64,000 nucleotides of DNA from an uncultured Shewanella sp. (GTDB lineage: Bacteria > Pseudomonadota > Gammaproteobacteria > Enterobacterales > Shewanellaceae). The position numbers and the translations under genes were made by a program. Under the pieces are notes generated by a model. It saw only the letters and a list, made by a program, of their open reading frames with translations, did not search any database and was not told the DNA's origin. The DNA lies in NCBI GenBank assembly GCA_947503555.1, contig CANNEE010000007.1:124001-188000 (forward strand). Direction: 5' to 3'. Of the stretch, positions 54,109 to 64,000 are shown one piece after another (positions within the stretch are counted from its first letter, which is position 1; the number at the start of each line of letters is the position of its first letter).

Positions 54109-55758
54109 ATGGAACGCGAATCGATGGAATTTGACGTTGTAATCGTAGGCGCAGGCCCAGCGGGTTTAACCACTGCCTGTAGGTTAATGCAAATAGCCCA
54201 AGACGCAGAAAAAGAGATCAGTGTCTGTGTGGTAGAAAAAGGGTCAGAAGTGGGTGCCCACATCCTATCTGGCGCCGTATTTGAGCCAAAAGTGCTCGAT
54301 GAACTCTTTAGTGATTGGCGTGAAACAGGTGCCCCCCTCAATACCGCCGTCGATCATGATGACATCTATATGCTGAGCTCTGCTTTAGAGTCAAAAACGG
54401 TCCCCCCTTCTTTCGTTCCTAAAACCATGCATAACCATGGTAATTATATTATCAGCGTGGGTAACCTCGCCCGCTGGTTAGCCGAACGTGCAGAAGATCT
54501 GGGTGTGGAAATCTTTCCCGGTTTTGCCGCCAGCGAACTGCTATACAATGAAGACGGCAGCGTTAAAGGCATACTCATAGGTGATATGGGCATAGATGAA
54601 AATGGTGAGCCTAAAGATAGCTATATGCCAGGTATGGAACTGCATGCTAAATACACTGTATTAAGTGAAGGCTGTCGAGGCCATCTTGGTAAACAGATTA
54701 TTGAGAAATACCATCTGGATAACGGCAAGACCTCCCAACACTATGGTTTAGGCTTTAAAGAGATTTGGAAAGTCCCCAGCGAGCAACACCATCTTGGTAA
54801 AGTCGTTCACACAGGCGGCTGGCCGCTCAATAGTGGCGCTTCTGGTGGCGGTTTTCTCTATCACCTAGAAGATAACCAAGTTGCTGTGGGTCTAATTATC
54901 GATCTCAATTACCAAAATCCACATATCAGTCCTTTCGATGAGTTCCAGCGTTACAAAACCCATCCGGTCATCTCTCAGTATCTTAAAGATGGCGAGCGTA
55001 TCTCCTATGGGGCAAGGGCGATCACCAAAGGCGGCTTAAACTCTCTGCCTAAGATGAGTTTCCCCGGCGGCTTAGTCATTGGCTGTGATGCTGGCACCCT
55101 AAACTTTGCCAAAATCAAAGGCACGCATACTGCCATGAAGAGTGGCATGCTCGCCGCAGAAACCTTAGCCGAAGGCTTAATGGCAGGTATTGAAGGCGGT
55201 AAAGATCTTGATTGTTATCAAGCTAAGTTCGATGAGAGCTGGCTTGCCGACGAGCTATATAAGTCCCGCAACTTTGGCCCGGCCATGCACAAGTTTGGCA
55301 CTCTACTAGGCGGCGCCTTTAACTATATAGATCAGAACTGGTTTGGTGGAAAATTCCCTATCACTCTGCGCGATGAAGCACCCGACTATGCACAGATGGC
55401 CGATGCTAGCGCCTTTGATAAGATTGAATACCCTAAACCAGATGGTAAATTGAGCTTTGATAAGCTGTCTTCAGTTTATCTATCAAGTACCTACCATGAG
55501 GAAAACCAGCCTTGCCACTTAAAGCTGAAGGACAAAGAGATTCCGATTTCAGTGAACTTAGCCAAGTTCGATGAGCCAGCCCAGAGATATTGTCCTGCTG
55601 GCGTCTATGAGATCATTGAAGAAGATAACCAGCCTAAATTTGTTATCAATAGCCAAAACTGCATTCACTGCAAAACCTGTGATATCAAAGACCCAAGCCA
55701 AAATATCACTTGGGTAACCCCTGAGGGCGGCGGCGGCCCCAACTATCCAAACATGTAA
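54109..55758 (+). CDS. etfD: Electron-transfer flavoprotein:ubiquinone oxidoreductase
   Basis: About 549 residues from ATG 54109 with AGAGGTGG upstream. The FAD motif is DVVIVGAGPAGLTTACRL. The conserved GYARAITKGG-type YGARAITKGGLNSLP and the 4Fe-4S cluster CIHCKTCDIKDPSQNITWV (Cys spacing) with another Cys upstream (RYCPAGVYE) mark ETF-QO. It passes electrons from ETF to quinone in fatty and amino acid oxidation. Confidence 0.96.
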   Translation: MERESMEFDVVIVGAGPAGLTTACRLMQIAQDAEKEISVCVVEKGSEVGAHILSGAVFEPKVLDELFSDWRETGAPLNTAVDHDDIYMLSSALESKTVPPSFVPKTMHNHGNYIISVGNLARWLAERAEDLGVEIFPGFAASELLYNEDGSVKGILIGDMGIDENGEPKDSYMPGMELHAKYTVLSEGCRGHLGKQIIEKYHLDNGKTSQHYGLGFKEIWKVPSEQHHLGKVVHTGGWPLNSGASGGGFLYHLEDNQVAVGLIIDLNYQNPHISPFDEFQRYKTHPVISQYLKDGERISYGARAITKGGLNSLPKMSFPGGLVIGCDAGTLNFAKIKGTHTAMKSGMLAAETLAEGLMAGIEGGKDLDCYQAKFDESWLADELYKSRNFGPAMHKFGTLLGGAFNYIDQNWFGGKFPITLRDEAPDYAQMADASAFDKIEYPKPDGKLSFDKLSSVYLSSTYHEENQPCHLKLKDKEIPISVNLAKFDEPAQRYCPAGVYEIIEEDNQPKFVINSQNCIHCKTCDIKDPSQNITWVTPEGGGGPNYPNM

Positions 55759-55770
55759 CCACATCGAAAA

Positions 55771-55800
55771 GGGCTGCTAAGTATTGCGGCCCTGCTTTTT
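55771..55800 (+). terminator. Terminator of etfD
   Basis: GGGCTGC pairs with GCGGCCC, with one G-U pair, around eight bases and is followed by TGCTTTTT. Confidence 0.65.
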
Positions 55801-56046
55801 CTCAGCCGCTTAGTCCTACCAAACACCGAATGTAATTAAATTACAAAAACAGCTTGCTTTTTGCGCAATCACTGCCATAATTCACACCACTCTAATTTAG
55901 TTCAAAATCTAGCCAACTCTACTCAAGGCAAATGATTTACGTAACCCTTTAATCATTAAACTATCTCACTCTACAGTGAGAGATAGTTTTTGTGGCTCGA
56001 CAATGTTGTTTTATTACACTTTTACATAATTTAGGTGACAGAGACA

Positions 56047-57960
56047 ATGAAGCTTAACCTGACAATCAAACAGAAAATTCTCGCGACTGTGGCCTTCGCA
56101 GTTCTACTCTCGACAATACTCGTTGGTGTACTTGGTCAACGCAGTGCACGTATGGTTGTAGAACAGCGTATGCTAGAGTCTGAGCTTCCCAGCCACCTGT
56201 TACAAATTCGCAATAAAGTCGAGTCAGATATCTCCAACTTGATGAATGCGGCTAAGCTGACCGCAGAGAGCCCACTATTAGGTCACTGGTTAGAGGCAGG
56301 TCGCCCTGCCGATATGGAGCCACTTGTCAGACAGCAGCTTGCCAACATTAAACAGCAATACGGTCTTGCTCAGGTCTCCTATGCCGACAGAGAGTCCCAT
56401 GCTTACTACACAGAGCAAGGCTTGCTGCGTATCCTTAACCATGAGCAAGATTCTTGGTTCTACAACTATATTCAAAGCAATAAAGAAACACTGCTAAGTG
56501 TATTTACCGAAGAAAATGGCGATGTGAAGCTCTATGTGAATTATCAGGAGCTAAACGGTCGCGGATTATCGGGTATGGGCAAATCCCTTGCCGATATGAT
56601 TCAGCTTTTGTCATCATTTAAAATCGAGAAAACAGGCTTTGTATACCTAGTTAACGATTCAGGTAAAGTCGAGCTACACCCAGACACTTCAATCATTGGC
56701 AAGCGCAACCTCAATCAGCTCTATCCCAATGCCAACACCTCTGAGCTACTAAGGCACAATGACTTTAATCTATCGCTTATTGAGGTCGACGGAGAAAGTA
56801 CATTTGTCGCGACCAGCTATATTCCGTTAATGAACTGGTATCTTGTGGCACAAGTGCCTGAGGCAGAAGTGTTCGCACAATTAAAAGAAGCGGCATTCCA
56901 GCTACTCTTGTGGACAGGCCTGATTGCTATTGTGTTTATCATACTCTCTATCTCTGTTGCTGGTTCAGTAAGCCGCCCCATTGCTCAGGTTGCAGCCATG
57001 TTCCGTGATATAGGTGAAGGAGAAGGCGATCTTCGCCAACGCTTACCAGTTAATGGTAAAGATGAAATCGCGCAGTTGGCCACGGGGTTTAACAGCTTTA
57101 TCGAGAAAATTCAGACAACGGTGAGCGAAGTTGCACAAACCAGTCAACAACTAGGTCACTCGGCCCAAGATGTAGCTAACCAAGCTCAGCAGACCTTAGA
57201 TGACAGCAACGATCAGAAAGATCGCACCATGATGGTGGTCACAGCCATCAATGAAATGGGAGCAACTGTCAGTGAGATTGCAAGTAATGCCGCTCAAGCT
57301 GCCGATGCTGCCAAAGATGCCGATAGCGAATCTAATACAGGTCAACAAGTCGTTGTTCAGGCAAGAGGCACTATTAACCGATTATCTGAAGATGTGTTGC
57401 ATGTGGGCGAAGTCATCGAGTCTCTCGACGGCCACACTAAATCTATTGGTACCATACTTGACGTCATACGTGGCATCTCTGAACAAACAAATCTATTGGC
57501 ACTGAATGCGGCTATCGAAGCAGCGCGAGCGGGCGAAGCAGGACGTGGCTTTGCCGTGGTTGCCGACGAGGTTAGAAGCCTAGCTTCACGCACTGCTGAC
57601 TCAACCAATGAAGTGCAGAATATGATTGATAAGCTGCAATCTGAGGCTGCAAGAGCCGTGGAGGCCATGGTGCAAAGTCGCAGCCGCTCAGAGGAAGGTG
57701 TGGTGGCTGTTGATGAGGCGAGTCAGTCTCTTACTGGCATCACAGAACGTATTGGCTTGATTAGCGATATGAATATGCAAGTTGCTGCCGCCACTGAGGA
57801 ACAATCAACCGTTGTGGAAGATATCAACCGTAATATTGGTGAAATCAATGACATTACCCTTAGAACCTCTGATACGGCAGAGGCTGCGGCGCAGGCGAGT
57901 CAGTCACTAACTGCATTGGCAGAACGCCTAGATATCTTAGTCGCTAAATTTAAAGTTTAA
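56047..57960 (+). CDS. Methyl-accepting chemotaxis protein, second in window
   Basis: About 637 residues from ATG 56047 (GTG 56035 is also in frame). Two helices bracket a periplasmic sensor of about 240 residues, of a Cache type ([20 protein letters not shown]). HAMP and the tip [20 protein letters not shown] follow. The ligand is unknown. It is a single gene with its own terminator. Confidence 0.92.
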   Translation: MKLNLTIKQKILATVAFAVLLSTILVGVLGQRSARMVVEQRMLESELPSHLLQIRNKVESDISNLMNAAKLTAESPLLGHWLEAGRPADMEPLVRQQLANIKQQYGLAQVSYADRESHAYYTEQGLLRILNHEQDSWFYNYIQSNKETLLSVFTEENGDVKLYVNYQELNGRGLSGMGKSLADMIQLLSSFKIEKTGFVYLVNDSGKVELHPDTSIIGKRNLNQLYPNANTSELLRHNDFNLSLIEVDGESTFVATSYIPLMNWYLVAQVPEAEVFAQLKEAAFQLLLWTGLIAIVFIILSISVAGSVSRPIAQVAAMFRDIGEGEGDLRQRLPVNGKDEIAQLATGFNSFIEKIQTTVSEVAQTSQQLGHSAQDVANQAQQTLDDSNDQKDRTMMVVTAINEMGATVSEIASNAAQAADAAKDADSESNTGQQVVVQARGTINRLSEDVLHVGEVIESLDGHTKSIGTILDVIRGISEQTNLLALNAAIEAARAGEAGRGFAVVADEVRSLASRTADSTNEVQNMIDKLQSEAARAVEAMVQSRSRSEEGVVAVDEASQSLTGITERIGLISDMNMQVAAATEEQSTVVEDINRNIGEINDITLRTSDTAEAAAQASQSLTALAERLDILVAKFKV

Positions 57961-57973
57961 TCTTTTAGAGAAT

Positions 57974-58007
57974 AAAAAACGGCCGCTTCTTAAGAGCGGC
58001 CTTTTTA
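57974..58007. terminator. Bidirectional terminator
   Basis: AAAACGGCCGCT and AGCGGCCTTTTT form the stem, with A and T runs at either end, between convergent genes. Confidence 0.9.
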
Positions 58008-58019
58008 TATGATTTGAGA

Positions 58020-58385
58020 CTACTTCAAAAACTTAATCGTCAATGGATATTCATAACTAATGCCGTCAGATGCCTTAATGATTGCAATAACGGTAAAGAT
58101 GATATCGACCACAGCTAGGATGCCCAGCAATAGAAAGCCTATACCCACAAACATCAAAATGAAACTGACACAAAAGTAGATCATCATACTCAATTTGAAG
58201 TTAATACAATTGCGTCCACAACTGTCAACAAAAGGCATTTCATCCCGCTTCATTAACCAAACGATAAGCGGTCCAAGGATATTACCAAACGGAATTAAAT
58301 ATCCGGCAAACCCTGATGCATGGACCAGCATGCCCATATCCTTTTGTCCCTTGGTCAACTCCGCTTGATAAAACTGCTCACTCAT
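58020..58385 (-). CDS. DUF4870 small membrane protein
   Basis: 121 residues from ATG 58385 with a strong AGGAGG site. Earlier in-frame starts are unsupported. Three predicted helices (GYLIPFGNILGPLIVWLM, MMIYFCVSFILMFVGIG, LLLGILAVVDIIFTVIAII) and CINFKLS match DUF4870, a membrane family of unknown role. It converges on the chemoreceptor gene. Confidence 0.85.
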   Translation of the reverse strand: MSEQFYQAELTKGQKDMGMLVHASGFAGYLIPFGNILGPLIVWLMKRDEMPFVDSCGRNCINFKLSMMIYFCVSFILMFVGIGFLLLGILAVVDIIFTVIAIIKASDGISYEYPLTIKFLK

Positions 58386-58660
58386 ATTTCCTCCTTGATC
58401 ATCCATTTCACTTTGGTGTAGCACCATACTCTATATCATTAACACTGATTTATCTTCACCGCTAATGACAATTAGCAGACAAAAGCGTACACGCCGAATA
58501 TAGATACTCTATTCGGTAAACTCCATACTTAAAGCCTGTAACAATTTATTACGATTTAACGATACTTTCTTAGCCATCGTAAATCGACTAACCCATTCGC
58601 ATTTAAGTATCGACATTTGTGCGATGAAAACATTGGCATAGTATACGAGGAGTGATAATT

Positions 58661-59398
58661 TTGTTTCACAACACTAGGCAAGAGCTAATAGATGAAATGA
58701 AAGGTACTCAAATCGTACTAGTTGAGGATGATCTAAAACTCAGCGCACTTCTCACCAGTTACCTTGAACAGCAACAACTTGTTGTCACTCAAATCCATGA
58801 CGGTGGCGAAGCACAAGATGCCATTAAGCGTATTCAACCTGAGCTAGTCATTCTCGATCTTATGCTGCCTAACTGTGATGGCTTTAGCATTTGCCGCGCA
58901 ATTCGTCCTGACTATCAGGGAAAAATCATCTTCCTTACCGCCAGTGAGGATGATATGGATCAGGTTGCCGCGCTTGAGATGGGGGCCGATGACTTCATCG
59001 TCAAACCAGTTCAACCTAGAGTGTTACTAGCAAGGATCAGAATGTTACTTAGGCGCCAATCGAGAGCCCCAGAGGACATGAACAATAGCCGTGAAATTCA
59101 TATTGGTGAGCTTTATTTAGATAATCAGCGCAAACAGTGCAACTTCCAAAATCAAGATGTGCCGTTAACCACTAGCGAATTTGACCTACTCTGGTTACTC
59201 GCAAGTCATGCTGATGAAATTTTAACGCGCGAGTTTCTAGTCAAAACCATACGCGGCATCGAGTATGATGGCCTAGATAGAACCATAGACAACAAAATTG
59301 TTACTCTGAGGAAGAAGCTAGGCGACAACCCTTCTTTGCCAAGAAAGATAATTACCGTTCGCGGTAAAGGCTATCTGTTTGTACCAGATCGTTGGTAA
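58661..59398 (+). CDS. OmpR-family response regulator (RstA-like)
   Basis: TTG 58661 is chosen because AGGAG lies eight bases upstream. ATG 58697 and GTG 58652 are alternatives, and 58697 fits the family start (QIVLVEDDLKLS) better. The receiver has Asp in LVILDLMLPNCDG. The winged-helix domain ends with NKIVTLRKKLGDN and KIITVRGKGYLF. The kinase follows 32 bp later. Confidence 0.9.
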   Translation: MFHNTRQELIDEMKGTQIVLVEDDLKLSALLTSYLEQQQLVVTQIHDGGEAQDAIKRIQPELVILDLMLPNCDGFSICRAIRPDYQGKIIFLTASEDDMDQVAALEMGADDFIVKPVQPRVLLARIRMLLRRQSRAPEDMNNSREIHIGELYLDNQRKQCNFQNQDVPLTTSEFDLLWLLASHADEILTREFLVKTIRGIEYDGLDRTIDNKIVTLRKKLGDNPSLPRKIITVRGKGYLFVPDRW

Positions 59399-59430
59399 AA
59401 CATCATACCTACCAATAGGTCATTTTTGAT

Positions 59431-60729
59431 ATGAAGCGTCTCTTTCTTGCTTGCTACGGCATTATTATTGCGACTTTCTTTCTGGTTTTTATCAGCCTAG
59501 AACTTATCGATCTCTATCCTGGAATCTCGGACGAAGAGGAAGAAAAACAAGAAATTCTCAGCAACCTTGTTGTCCTAGAAGAGATCTACCAACTAAAAGG
59601 CCAACAAAGAGCCGAAGAGATACTTCAAAATTGGCTAAACAGTTCTTACCTAAAAGTAGACAAATTGTCATTTAATTCCCCTGAGTTGCCCACTGCATTA
59701 CTACCTCAAATACAAAAAGAAAGCGCAGTCGTCATAGAGGAGATGGAAACCTCATATTTTATATTTGGGGACAAACAATGGGTCTACCGATTAGCAGTCG
59801 ATGAAAACTCTCCTCTTTGGAAAGAAGACCAACAAAGCTTCATGATCTTCATTGCCGAGCTATTCACCTCACTCGCTGCCATCGCCATCATTTTATTATA
59901 TTTATTGAGTCGTAGATTAAAGCGTTTTGAAGATACTTGTATTGCCTTTGCCGAAGGTGACTTTGAGGCCAGAGCATCAACAAAAGGCACACATAGAATT
60001 GGCAAGTTAAATACCACCTTTAACCAAATGGCCGACAAGATCTCAGGCTTAATTACCAGTAACCGCAGCCTTACTAATGCTGTAGCCCATGAGTTTAGAA
60101 CCCCCATTTTTAGAATCCAGTGTAATCTAGATATGCTTGATGACTCTGGAGTTCGCTCAGAACAGATGCCTTATCTAGAAGGAATTCAGGAAGATTTAGA
60201 CGAATTAAGCACTATGGTGGAGGAGTTATTACACTTCTCTAAGCTAAAAAGGTTAGACAAGCAACTCGAGCTAAAAAGTACACCTATGGTGCAACTAATA
60301 GAGAAGCAGCTCGCTCATTTACAATTTGAAACCGACATCAAGCTTAATCTCAATCCTAGTCATGAGCTTTGTTGTGCAATTGAAGTTAGAGGTATACAAA
60401 GAGCACTCGGAAATATCATACGTAACGGCTATAAGTATGCCGAAACTCAAGTACAAATAAGCCTGAAAGAACAAGAAAAGTCTGTACTAATTCAGATAGA
60501 AAATGATGGACCAGCCATTGCTCAAACTGACAGGGAAAGAATATTTGAACCCTTTACTCGATTAGATAAGGCCAGAGACAGACAAAGTGGTGGCCATGGT
60601 TTAGGGCTGGCTATCACCAAACAGATAATAAAACAGCATGGTGGAGAAATCTGCATTTCAGATAGTCACTTAGGCGGCCCAAGCTTTAATATCAGCCTAC
60701 CCAAAACCGACTGCACTGTAGAGTGTTAA
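59431..60729 (+). CDS. Sensor histidine kinase (RstB-like)
   Basis: 432 residues. There are two membrane helices (near 5-25 and 138-160) with a periplasmic part of about 110 residues. A HAMP domain (CIAFAEGDFEARASTKG) precedes HisKA with NAVAHEFRTPIFRIQ. The ATPase domain has IENDGPAI and RQSGGHGLGLAIT. It is the partner of the regulator just upstream and resembles RstB. The stimulus is unknown. Confidence 0.92.
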   Translation: MKRLFLACYGIIIATFFLVFISLELIDLYPGISDEEEEKQEILSNLVVLEEIYQLKGQQRAEEILQNWLNSSYLKVDKLSFNSPELPTALLPQIQKESAVVIEEMETSYFIFGDKQWVYRLAVDENSPLWKEDQQSFMIFIAELFTSLAAIAIILLYLLSRRLKRFEDTCIAFAEGDFEARASTKGTHRIGKLNTTFNQMADKISGLITSNRSLTNAVAHEFRTPIFRIQCNLDMLDDSGVRSEQMPYLEGIQEDLDELSTMVEELLHFSKLKRLDKQLELKSTPMVQLIEKQLAHLQFETDIKLNLNPSHELCCAIEVRGIQRALGNIIRNGYKYAETQVQISLKEQEKSVLIQIENDGPAIAQTDRERIFEPFTRLDKARDRQSGGHGLGLAITKQIIKQHGGEICISDSHLGGPSFNISLPKTDCTVEC

Positions 60730-60744
60730 CAGAGTAGGATTTCA

Positions 60745-62205
60745 CTATTGGTTGAGCACAACCTGATCTCGCCCTTGCTCTTTGGCTTGATAAAGCGCGG
60801 TATCGGCGCGACGAATTAAAGAGTCGGGAGTTTCATCACGCCGGGATTGCGCTATACCACAACTGACGCTGAGCGCTATCGCTTGGCCATGAACATCATA
60901 CTCTTTTTCGAGTATATTAAGACGTATTTTTTCGGCTAACTCTGCTGCAGAAACTATACCTTTGCTAGGTAAGAGTAATAAGAACTCCTCTCCTCCCCAG
61001 CGACAAACCATATCAGTTACCGATAATAACCCTATGATATCTTGCGCTACTGATTTGAGAACGATATCTCCCGCACTATAACCATAGGTATCATTGATGC
61101 GTTTGAAATGATCTATATCCAATAGAATAATAGACAAGGGCTTATTGTCATATTGTGACTCTTCCAAGTGCTCATTGAAAATATCTTCAAAAGCCTGACG
61201 ATTGATGCTACCGGTCAAGCCATCTGTATAGGCCATCTTATCTAGCTTTCGTTGGTAGCGACCTAAGGTGATGTAAGCGACTATCAGAATAATTAAAATA
61301 ACAGTAAAACTTAGCCCGAGATTCAGCCATAGGTTATTAAGCAGTATTCTTTCTGCTTTGCTATTACTTTGTTCCACCAGCAAGAACCACTTAAACTCAG
61401 GAATAAATCTACTATTCAAATAAGTGGTAACACCATCATGGCGAAAGGAGAAGTTTCCATTTGGACTGGTCAAGATTCTCATCGCCAACATCTCCAATCC
61501 AGGGCGAGTCTGAATCGACTTTATGCCATCTAATGCACTGGCATGCAGAGTGATATTGCCTTGACGGTCGGCAAAATAAGCACTTCGATTATACTTTTTC
61601 TGATAATTTTCAATTAGCTCAGTTACCTTTTCTACCGCTATACCAACACCTGTCACCCCAATAAATTGCCCATCAAAATCGAACACCTTGTAGTTAACAA
61701 AAATAGTCGTTTTATTGCGATCTGCAGTATCAGCATCAATATTGACCTCATAGGGCTCTGAGGCAGGCAGTGAGCGAACCCTGAAATACCATGCATCCGC
61801 GGGCTCTACATCGACAATTTTTTTTAACACACCGCTGGAATGATAGTAATTACGGGTTTTCTCTGAGACAAAAAAGCTGGTCACGGCATTATATCTTGCT
61901 TGAATTTCATTAAGATAACGCACCATTTTTTGAGGGTCTCTTTGCTCATTCAATGCCCATTCGCGAACAAAAGTGTCTTGGGCCATAAGAGAAGAAATGA
62001 AAACGGGTTTAAGTAAGTCCTGTTGGATTTCTGAATAAATATTGTTACTCGTCAGAGGCAAAGTGCTTGTTTCAATCTGATGACTCAAGGACTCCTTAGC
62101 CACACGATAGCTAATACCCGATGTCGTCAAGAAAGCACTGCATAGCAATAAGCAGAGTATGAATATCAATCTTCGCTTATCACTCCAACGTCTATTAATA
62201 AGCAT
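60745..62205 (-). CDS. Diguanylate cyclase with periplasmic Cache sensor
   Basis: About 486 residues with start ATG 62205 after GAGGATGGT. A membrane helix precedes a Cache-type sensor (FFVSEKTRNYYHSSGVL, VGVTGVGIAVEK-like FIGVTGVGIAVEKV), a second helix at about 300-320 and a GGDEF domain with the active motif GGEEF (RWGGEEFLLLLP). IDHFKRINDTYGYSAGD is typical. It makes c-di-GMP. Confidence 0.93.
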   Translation of the reverse strand: MLINRRWSDKRRLIFILCLLLCSAFLTTSGISYRVAKESLSHQIETSTLPLTSNNIYSEIQQDLLKPVFISSLMAQDTFVREWALNEQRDPQKMVRYLNEIQARYNAVTSFFVSEKTRNYYHSSGVLKKIVDVEPADAWYFRVRSLPASEPYEVNIDADTADRNKTTIFVNYKVFDFDGQFIGVTGVGIAVEKVTELIENYQKKYNRSAYFADRQGNITLHASALDGIKSIQTRPGLEMLAMRILTSPNGNFSFRHDGVTTYLNSRFIPEFKWFLLVEQSNSKAERILLNNLWLNLGLSFTVILIILIVAYITLGRYQRKLDKMAYTDGLTGSINRQAFEDIFNEHLEESQYDNKPLSIILLDIDHFKRINDTYGYSAGDIVLKSVAQDIIGLLSVTDMVCRWGGEEFLLLLPSKGIVSAAELAEKIRLNILEKEYDVHGQAIALSVSCGIAQSRRDETPDSLIRRADTALYQAKEQGRDQVVLNQ

Positions 62206-62333
62206 ACCATCCTCAAAATGGAGTTCTGCCACAAGGAACTAACGCCTAAATTAATATTAATCCAACTCCTTGAAGCTTGCAGAGATTTTACCAAGAAGCT
62301 TCCACTATTCTGGGCTAGCGACACACAGAAAAA

Positions 62334-62353
62334 AGCCCTGCAATTGCAGGGCT
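62334..62353 (-). terminator. Terminator of the PfkB gene
   Basis: AGCCCTGCAATTGCAGGGCT is a perfect palindrome with a U run on the minus strand, 112 bp after the kinase stop. Confidence 0.75.
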
Positions 62354-62465
62354 ACAAAGTCAGAGGACAAAAGGGAGTCAGCAACATTTATAAAGACAAG
62401 CGTAGAATAGCGATGACAGTTGACTCTCTAGTGACACTTTCATGACGGTATTATGACAACTCACC

Positions 62466-63305
62466 TTATCCCCTAAGGTAAGCTTTGAGGCCTTCACCGG
62501 GAATGGAGCTTTGAGTCGACACAGCAAAAGCCGCCCATTTCGCCCCTTCTTCCATCGCCTCAACTATTGTCATCTTTGAGGTTAATCCATGAATAACCCC
62601 AGCGGCATAGGCATCGCCAGCACCAGTAGTGTCAACGACTTGAGTATCTACCGCAGGAACATGAAGCATCCCATCTTGAGTATATAATTTGGCGCCATTG
62701 GCACCATCTGTCACGATAAAATATTTAAGCTGTGGGCCTGCTATTTGGCACCCAAACTCCCAGGTTGATAGTTCACTGCGCCCCTGCATATCCGATAATG
62801 ACGCGATTAATATATGGCAAGGACGAGCACGTTCATCTTTAGCTAACTGAGCCACGACTATGCAATGCTCTAGCGCAGAGGTCGCCCACTGGCTCGCACC
62901 TTGTGCTGATGAATTAACATAAAGTGCATCCCAACTGTGCCAATCCGGAGCCTTAGGTAAGGTAAAAATCGGCCTCTCAGGACGAATAATGGTACGCTCG
63001 CCGTCGGGAGTCATCATTAATAACATTTCACAGGTATTACCGGGTCTGCGTTGCACCATATGACATTCGATGCCTTGAGTACTTGCTTCAGCAAGCAGCC
63101 AATCTCCAACCTCATCTCGACCGACTTGACTCACCAACGCAAGTCTATGCCCAGCCCAAACTAACCCTATTCCTGTATTCGCACCGCCACCACCAAGCCT
63201 TTGGCCGCCATCCTGATAGTGAAAGCGCCCTCCTGCCTGTAATACCTTATTCAAAGACAAAATTCGGTCACAGTTTAAATTGGCTATCAGCAAAATATTA
63301 GCCAT
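62466..63305 (-). CDS. PfkB-family carbohydrate kinase
   Basis: 279 residues. The N-terminal substrate motif has GGGGANTGIGLVWAG. The C-terminal ATP motif is DTTGAGDAYAAGVIHG with the catalytic Asp. These mark the ribokinase/PfkB family. The substrate cannot be told from sequence. It stands alone. Confidence 0.92.
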   Translation of the reverse strand: MANILLIANLNCDRILSLNKVLQAGGRFHYQDGGQRLGGGGANTGIGLVWAGHRLALVSQVGRDEVGDWLLAEASTQGIECHMVQRRPGNTCEMLLMMTPDGERTIIRPERPIFTLPKAPDWHSWDALYVNSSAQGASQWATSALEHCIVVAQLAKDERARPCHILIASLSDMQGRSELSTWEFGCQIAGPQLKYFIVTDGANGAKLYTQDGMLHVPAVDTQVVDTTGAGDAYAAGVIHGLTSKMTIVEAMEEGAKWAAFAVSTQSSIPGEGLKAYLRG

Positions 63306-63759
63306 GAATTAGACCTCAATTCGAAAAACTCATTATATTGTTGCTGGGCACCTGCGTCTGAGCAAGCTTTTTATAATCAATGTTTGATACAGAAAAGACT
63401 AATTAAAAATGAATAGTATTGTTTCACTTTTATAGCCTACAAAGCAGATGCTCGAGTATTTACTAATATTTCTAATAACACCAAGTTGTTAACTAATAAC
63501 CAATCAGCATTCAAGCTCCTATAATTAATCTAATTATGAGCCCTATATGATTTATTGAAGTTTAGTTTAATCAAAAATTAAACAGCATACTCAACCTCAT
63601 TAAGATCACATAAAACCAATATTCATCCCAACATAGATCACAATATCTTATCGAATTTAGCATAGAGCGAACTTCCCTCTATTGCGCAAGTTTTAACCTT
63701 CCTCCCCCACTGTTAGTATCCAGCATGAAAATAACATAGTAAAAACAATGGGGTTAACA
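63306..63759. other. AT-rich intergenic region with no gene
   Basis: No coding or RNA gene is seen. It must contain the promoters of the divergent PfkB and nuclease genes. Two GATCACA half sites near 63604-63652 are too weak to call CRP sites. Confidence 0.6.
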
Positions 63760-64000
63760 ATGAGAAAACTATTTATTGCACTATTTGGGCTTGGCCTATC
63801 TATGGGAGCTAGTGCAGGCTGCTATCAACACTTAGACAAAGGTGCTCCGAGTACGAGTGATCAACAGTTATGCCGCGACGGTTATGCAGTAGGCTATAAC
63901 TACCAAAGTAAAGTGGCAGACTGGGTCGCGTATCACATCACTCGAGATAGCGTGAATGCTTTCTACGAGCGTTCTAATAGCTTTAAAACTGACTATGAAC
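63760..64000 (+). CDS. Secreted DNA/RNA non-specific endonuclease, N-terminal part, cut by window end
   Basis: The frame starts at an ATG with GGGG upstream and stays open to the end. It has signal peptide MRKLFIALFGLGLSMGASA and then DQQLCRDGYAVGYNYQSK and VADWVAYHITRDS. The GYAVGYN...WVAYHI pattern is that of the NucA-type (non-specific nuclease) family. The catalytic DRGH motif lies beyond the window. Confidence 0.8.
   Translation, partial: MRKLFIALFGLGLSMGASAGCYQHLDKGAPSTSDQQLCRDGYAVGYNYQSKVADWVAYHITRDSVNAFYERSNSFKTDYE

Noticed and set aside
62218-62445. Plus-strand open frame of 75 residues
   Set aside because: It covers the terminator of the PfkB gene and the upstream region of the cyclase gene, with no binding site or family match.
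63600-63655. Two GATCACA motifs upstream of the nuclease gene as CRP sites
   Set aside because: The partner half sites do not match the consensus.

Overview
The window comes from a gammaproteobacterium, almost certainly a marine Shewanella. The evidence is a glnL-glnG pair without glnA, several periplasmic c-type cytochrome and flavoprotein components, a cpxP/cpxRA locus, large chemoreceptor and c-di-GMP proteins, an FMN-riboswitch ribB, and a short inverted-repeat element whose decayed reading frames are familiar from Shewanella genomes. Coding density is high and operons are short. No tRNA, rRNA, CRISPR array, prophage or intact insertion sequence was seen.

Layout. 1-6.1 kb: the 3' end of a CrbS-like hybrid histidine kinase facing a NarL/LuxR-type response regulator, then a TetR / YqhD-like alcohol dehydrogenase / DJ-1 electrophile-response unit, then a DUF4124 protein. 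6.2-8.8 kb: glnL-glnG (NtrBC) behind a 30-bp palindrome made of two overlapping NtrC sites. 8.8-13.3 kb: an outer-membrane barrel protein, FieF, and cpxP divergent from cpxRA with CpxR boxes between them. 13.3-22.9 kb: the most distinctive region. It holds a TetR, a LysR, a porin, a DddY-type periplasmic DMSP lyase, a tetraheme cytochrome c, a Tat-exported fumarate-reductase-like flavoprotein and a chemoreceptor. I read it as a DMSP-cleavage and acrylate-respiration locus: porin uptake, DddY releasing DMS and acrylate in the periplasm, and electrons passing through the tetraheme cytochrome to the flavoprotein for acrylate reduction. dddY and the flavoprotein-cytochrome operon share a duplicated upstream module of about 130 bp with identical internal spacing.

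22.9-37.9 kb: a methyltransferase, a beta-helix-like lipoprotein, a PAP2 phosphatase, a GIY-YIG protein, a lipoprotein oligopeptidase B, FMN riboswitch-ribB, a NIT-PAS-GGDEF-EAL protein, ferritin and an RND pump with its adaptor. 38-40 kb: moeA-moeB. 40.1-43.4 kb: an MNIO (DUF692) RiPP operon of the bufferin/Hvf/Gig type with its own ECF sigma and anti-sigma factors, in which the DUF2063 partner is cut by an in-frame TGA. 43.4-48.1 kb: small genes, a pilin-like protein, a pseudouridine synthase and a two-component system. 48.2-53.8 kb: moaABCDE-modABC behind a Moco-riboswitch-like leader. 54-64 kb: ETF-QO, a second chemoreceptor, a two-component system, a diguanylate cyclase, a PfkB kinase and the 5' end of a secreted nuclease.

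Three copies of a MITE-like element (262, 190 and 84 bp) with identical ends lie at 1.7, 16.5 and 40.1 kb. One sits between dddY and the porin, one abuts the anti-sigma gene, and one abuts the stop codon of the hybrid kinase.
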